Source of the DNA: SFTJ01 sp051871515
Lineage (GTDB): Bacteria; Bacteroidota; Bacteroidia; Bacteroidales; Muribaculaceae
Assembly: GCA_051871515.1 (NCBI GenBank)
Contig: JBJECY010000098.1
Coordinates: 1-32,519 of the forward strand
Direction of reading: 5' to 3'
DNA: 32,519 nucleotides
Positions 31,027 through 32,519 of the stretch are shown here, in pieces. Position numbers and translations under genes: made by a program. A model generated the notes under the pieces. It searched no databases, was not told where the DNA came from, and saw nothing but the letters and a program-made list of their open reading frames with translations. Numbering within the stretch: the stretch's first letter is position 1; each line of letters opens with the position of its first letter.

Positions 31027-31057
31027 CAAAATTATTGAATTAATGTTAGATGACAAA
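31027..31057 (-). promoter_or_regulatory. Bacteroidetes-type promoter for the nucleotidyltransferase gene
   Basis: On the minus strand TTTG (31057-31054), a 19-bp spacer and TAATTTTG (31034-31027) match the consensus exactly. Transcription would start near 31023 and give a leader of about 88 nt holding the stem-loop. Confidence 0.75.
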
Positions 31058-31130
31058 GAAATGCTGGCAAATGATGCCCCTTGACGCGAAAAAACATGGC
31101 AAAGAACGCGGTTTTCAGTGATAACTTTTG

Positions 31131-31138
31131 TATATTTG
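31131..31138 (+). promoter_or_regulatory. Candidate -7 box for the NigD-like lipoprotein gene
   Basis: TATATTTG matches TAnnTTTG. I see no TTTG at the expected distance upstream. The implied leader is about 50 nt and AT-rich. Confidence 0.45.
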
Positions 31139-31193
31139 CAATTCAAATCATTCATAATAAATTTATTAAAAACTCATTAAGTAAAAAACAAAC

Positions 31194-31913
31194 ATGAACG
31201 TAATCAAAAAACATCTAATGAAAGTTGTGGCATTGATGGCAATTGCTGTTATGGCAACATCGTGCCTTGATAGTGACGACGAAGAACGTACAAACTATAT
31301 GCAAGAGTTTGTGATAATATGCGCCGAGAACGAAGGTAACGTGTGGTTTCAAGGCGAAAACGGCCTGTATGTGCCAACAACTCTGCCCACTTCATTCGAC
31401 CTCAGTCAATATGCCAACAGCCGCGCTTTGCTCTATTATACTGAACTTGACAAAGTGATGCCCGGCTTCGACAAGGTGATAGATATTGCAGCCATCAACA
31501 TAGCCTCAACAAAATATGTGGTTAATTTGGCAAATACTCAAGAAGAAGTTGATGCCTATGGTCAAGAAGGCGTTTCTATTGAGCTTCAAAACACTCGCTT
31601 GGGCGGTGGATGGCTCGATATGATTGTATCGTACTACGGCGACGATAGCACCGTTAACGATTTCACTTTGGTTGCTCCTGACAGAAGCCTCATCCCTGGC
31701 GACGTTTCGGTTCCATCAGATTATATCTACCTTGAGTTGCATCGCAACGTATCGGAGAGCTACTCAAAGCTCAACATGTCGCAACAGCTGATTTCGTTCC
31801 ACCTCGACGTTGACCACAACCCGGCAGTTCAGGGCGCTGAAGGCATCTATTTGAAGTTCGATAACCTTGGCGGCGGCGAAAGCTTCCTCACCATTGATTG
31901 CTTGGACAATTAA
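31194..31913 (+). CDS. NigD-like lipoprotein
   Basis: The 239-aa product has a lipoprotein signal (MNVIKKHLMKVVALMAIAVM, then ATSC with lipidation expected at Cys24) followed by LDSDDEERT, an acidic tract right after the cysteine that resembles the surface-export signal of Bacteroidetes lipoproteins. The remainder, with the GENGLYVPTTLP, RALLYYTEL and GGWLDMIVSYYGDD segments and an all-beta look, fits the NigD-like family, more distantly than the copy at 28260. The C-terminal half ends with HRNVSESYSKLNMSQQLISFHLD and a final hydrophobic strand. It stands alone, with a terminator-like hairpin after it. Its role is unknown. Confidence 0.75.
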   Translation: MNVIKKHLMKVVALMAIAVMATSCLDSDDEERTNYMQEFVIICAENEGNVWFQGENGLYVPTTLPTSFDLSQYANSRALLYYTELDKVMPGFDKVIDIAAINIASTKYVVNLANTQEEVDAYGQEGVSIELQNTRLGGGWLDMIVSYYGDDSTVNDFTLVAPDRSLIPGDVSVPSDYIYLELHRNVSESYSKLNMSQQLISFHLDVDHNPAVQGAEGIYLKFDNLGGGESFLTIDCLDN

Positions 31914-31956
31914 ACTGCAACAAAGTATAGCATAAATATTTTTTTGACAATATCAC

Positions 31957-31990
31957 TGCCGGCTGCTCACTTCATGAGTGGCCGGCATTT
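31957..31990 (+). terminator. Terminator-like hairpin after the NigD-like gene
   Basis: TGCCGGC (31957-31963) pairs with GCCGGCA (31981-31987), with an inner CTCA (31966-31969) / TGAG (31975-31978) stem. Only three T follow (31988-31990), so it is a weak intrinsic terminator. Confidence 0.55.
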
Positions 31991-32052
31991 GTGTTCAAGA
32001 GGGGTCCATTCAAGAGAGAGGGTGAGGCGGAGGGCAATCAATATGCCGCGTG

Positions 32053-32390
32053 TTAAGGCGCATAGAATACCGCCCCACGCCGCAGCTGTTGATAACCAAC
32101 GCAAGGAACCGCTCCATGCCGCGGCTATTGATAACTAACGCAAAGAATCTCCCTACGCCGAGGTTACGGATAACCAACGCATAGAATCGCCTCACCGCAG
32201 CTGTTGATAACCAACGCAAAGAATCGTCCCACGCCGCAGCTATTGATAACCAACGCAAAGTGTCGCCCCACGCTGAGGTTACGGATAACCAACGCATAGA
32301 ATCGCCTCACCGCAGCTGTTGATAACCAACGCAAAGAATCTCCCCACGCCGCGGCTACGGATAACCAACACAAAGAATCGCCCCACGCCG
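32053..32390. repeat. Tandem repeat array, 39/39/37-bp units in a 115-bp higher-order period
   Basis: About 8.7 units sharing GATAACCAACGCAAAGAATC follow one another: 32053-32088 (degenerate, 36 bp), 32089-32127, 32128-32166, 32167-32203, 32204-32242, 32243-32281, 32282-32318, 32319-32357 and a partial unit from 32358. Units of 39 bp begin TTGATAAC; the 37-bp ones (32167, 32282) begin CGGATAAC and lack two bases of the CCCACG region. The sequence from 32161 recurs at 32276, a 115-bp period. Neither 37 nor 115 is a multiple of three, so the minus-strand open frames across it (repeating ALVIN-SCGVGRF) are by-products. It is a minisatellite-type array of unknown role. Confidence 0.85.
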
Positions 32391-32519
32391 ATTACGGACG
32401 CTTGCGCCGTCACGTTTGCCACTACCAAAGGATTCTGCGTAATCTGCGAGAGATGTCCGGGTGATTGCGGTCGTATATAAGGGTTATTGAGGGCCGTTTA
32501 ATCATATGTAAAAAATCTT
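32391..32519. other. Noncoding flank after the repeat array
   Basis: No gene is visible. The stretch GATTCTGCGTAATCTGCGAG (32431-32450) has an internal near-repeat (TCTGCG twice, 10 bp apart) and resembles short intergenic repeats I associate with Bacteroidetes genomes, though I cannot confirm a family. The last 40 bases are AT-rich. Confidence 0.3.

Noticed and set aside
28260..31913. Bacteriocin (nig-type) cluster around the two NigD-like genes
   Set aside because: No small precursor peptide, processing protease or dedicated exporter is visible; the two lipoproteins are on opposite strands and separated by unrelated genes.
32010..32373. Minus-strand frames encoding repeats such as ALVINSCGVGRFF
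   Set aside because: The 37-bp units and 115-bp period shift the frame, so no single frame follows the repeat; openness comes from lack of stops in the unit.
32053..32390. CRISPR array
   Set aside because: Units are directly adjacent with no unique spacers, the whole unit is repeated, and no cas genes are present.

Overview
The window looks like ordinary chromosome of a gut-type Bacteroidales bacterium (about half G+C; a Muribaculaceae- or Bacteroides-like host is an inference). The evidence is the gene content: NigD-like lipoproteins, DUF4831, DUF3467, a GH92 glycosidase, the CASDH spermidine route, a short adenylate kinase and DivIC-type FtsB. Promoters fit the Bacteroidetes pattern (TTTG, 19-21 bp, TAnnTTTG) and Shine-Dalgarno sites are largely absent. 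I see no rRNA, tRNA, CRISPR array, transposase or phage gene. A ten-base run of N at 30764-30773 marks a scaffold join.

Layout. 1-1682 (+): end of sufD, then sufS (Fe-S cluster assembly), separated by a hairpin-containing spacer. 1779-5666 (-): nnr (NAD(P)HX repair), a DUF4831 protein and a CapA-like phosphoesterase. 6042-7425 (+): hpt and adk (purine salvage and nucleotide balance), ended by a strong terminator. 7670-8596 (-): corA. 9007-10236 (+): carboxynorspermidine synthase. 10786-11352 (+): secreted NlpC/P60 hydrolase. 11807-12713 (+): small cupin and HxlR regulator. 12784-14295 (+): trmD, DivIC/FtsB-like protein and a small membrane protein behind a near-consensus promoter. 14736-17931 (+): outer-membrane barrel protein, lptC and a CNNM/CorC membrane protein, an envelope cluster.

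17932-18355 is an AT-rich gap with a bidirectional terminator. 18356-25163 is all minus strand: TPR protein, LysO exporter, GH92-LamG glycosidase, VanX-like dipeptidase, single-pass membrane protein and flippase-like membrane protein. A face-to-face promoter palindrome separates this block from rsmA/ksgA (25411-26196, +). 26345-30935 (-): a sugar nucleotidyltransferase with CBS domains (interrupted by the N gap), a LolD-like ATPase, a NigD-like lipoprotein, a DUF3467 protein and cysS. A second NigD-like lipoprotein (31194-31913, +) is followed by a noncoding tandem array with a 39/39/37-bp substructure (115-bp period).

Most genes are housekeeping or envelope functions and I do not see a convincing new multi-gene system. 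The observations most worth a second look are: the 115-bp higher-order repeat; the N gap, whose flanks duplicate 27 bp and whose collapse restores the reading frame exactly; the apparently leaderless TPR gene; the mirrored divergent promoter; the divergent GH92-LamG enzyme; and the structured leader of the nucleotidyltransferase.
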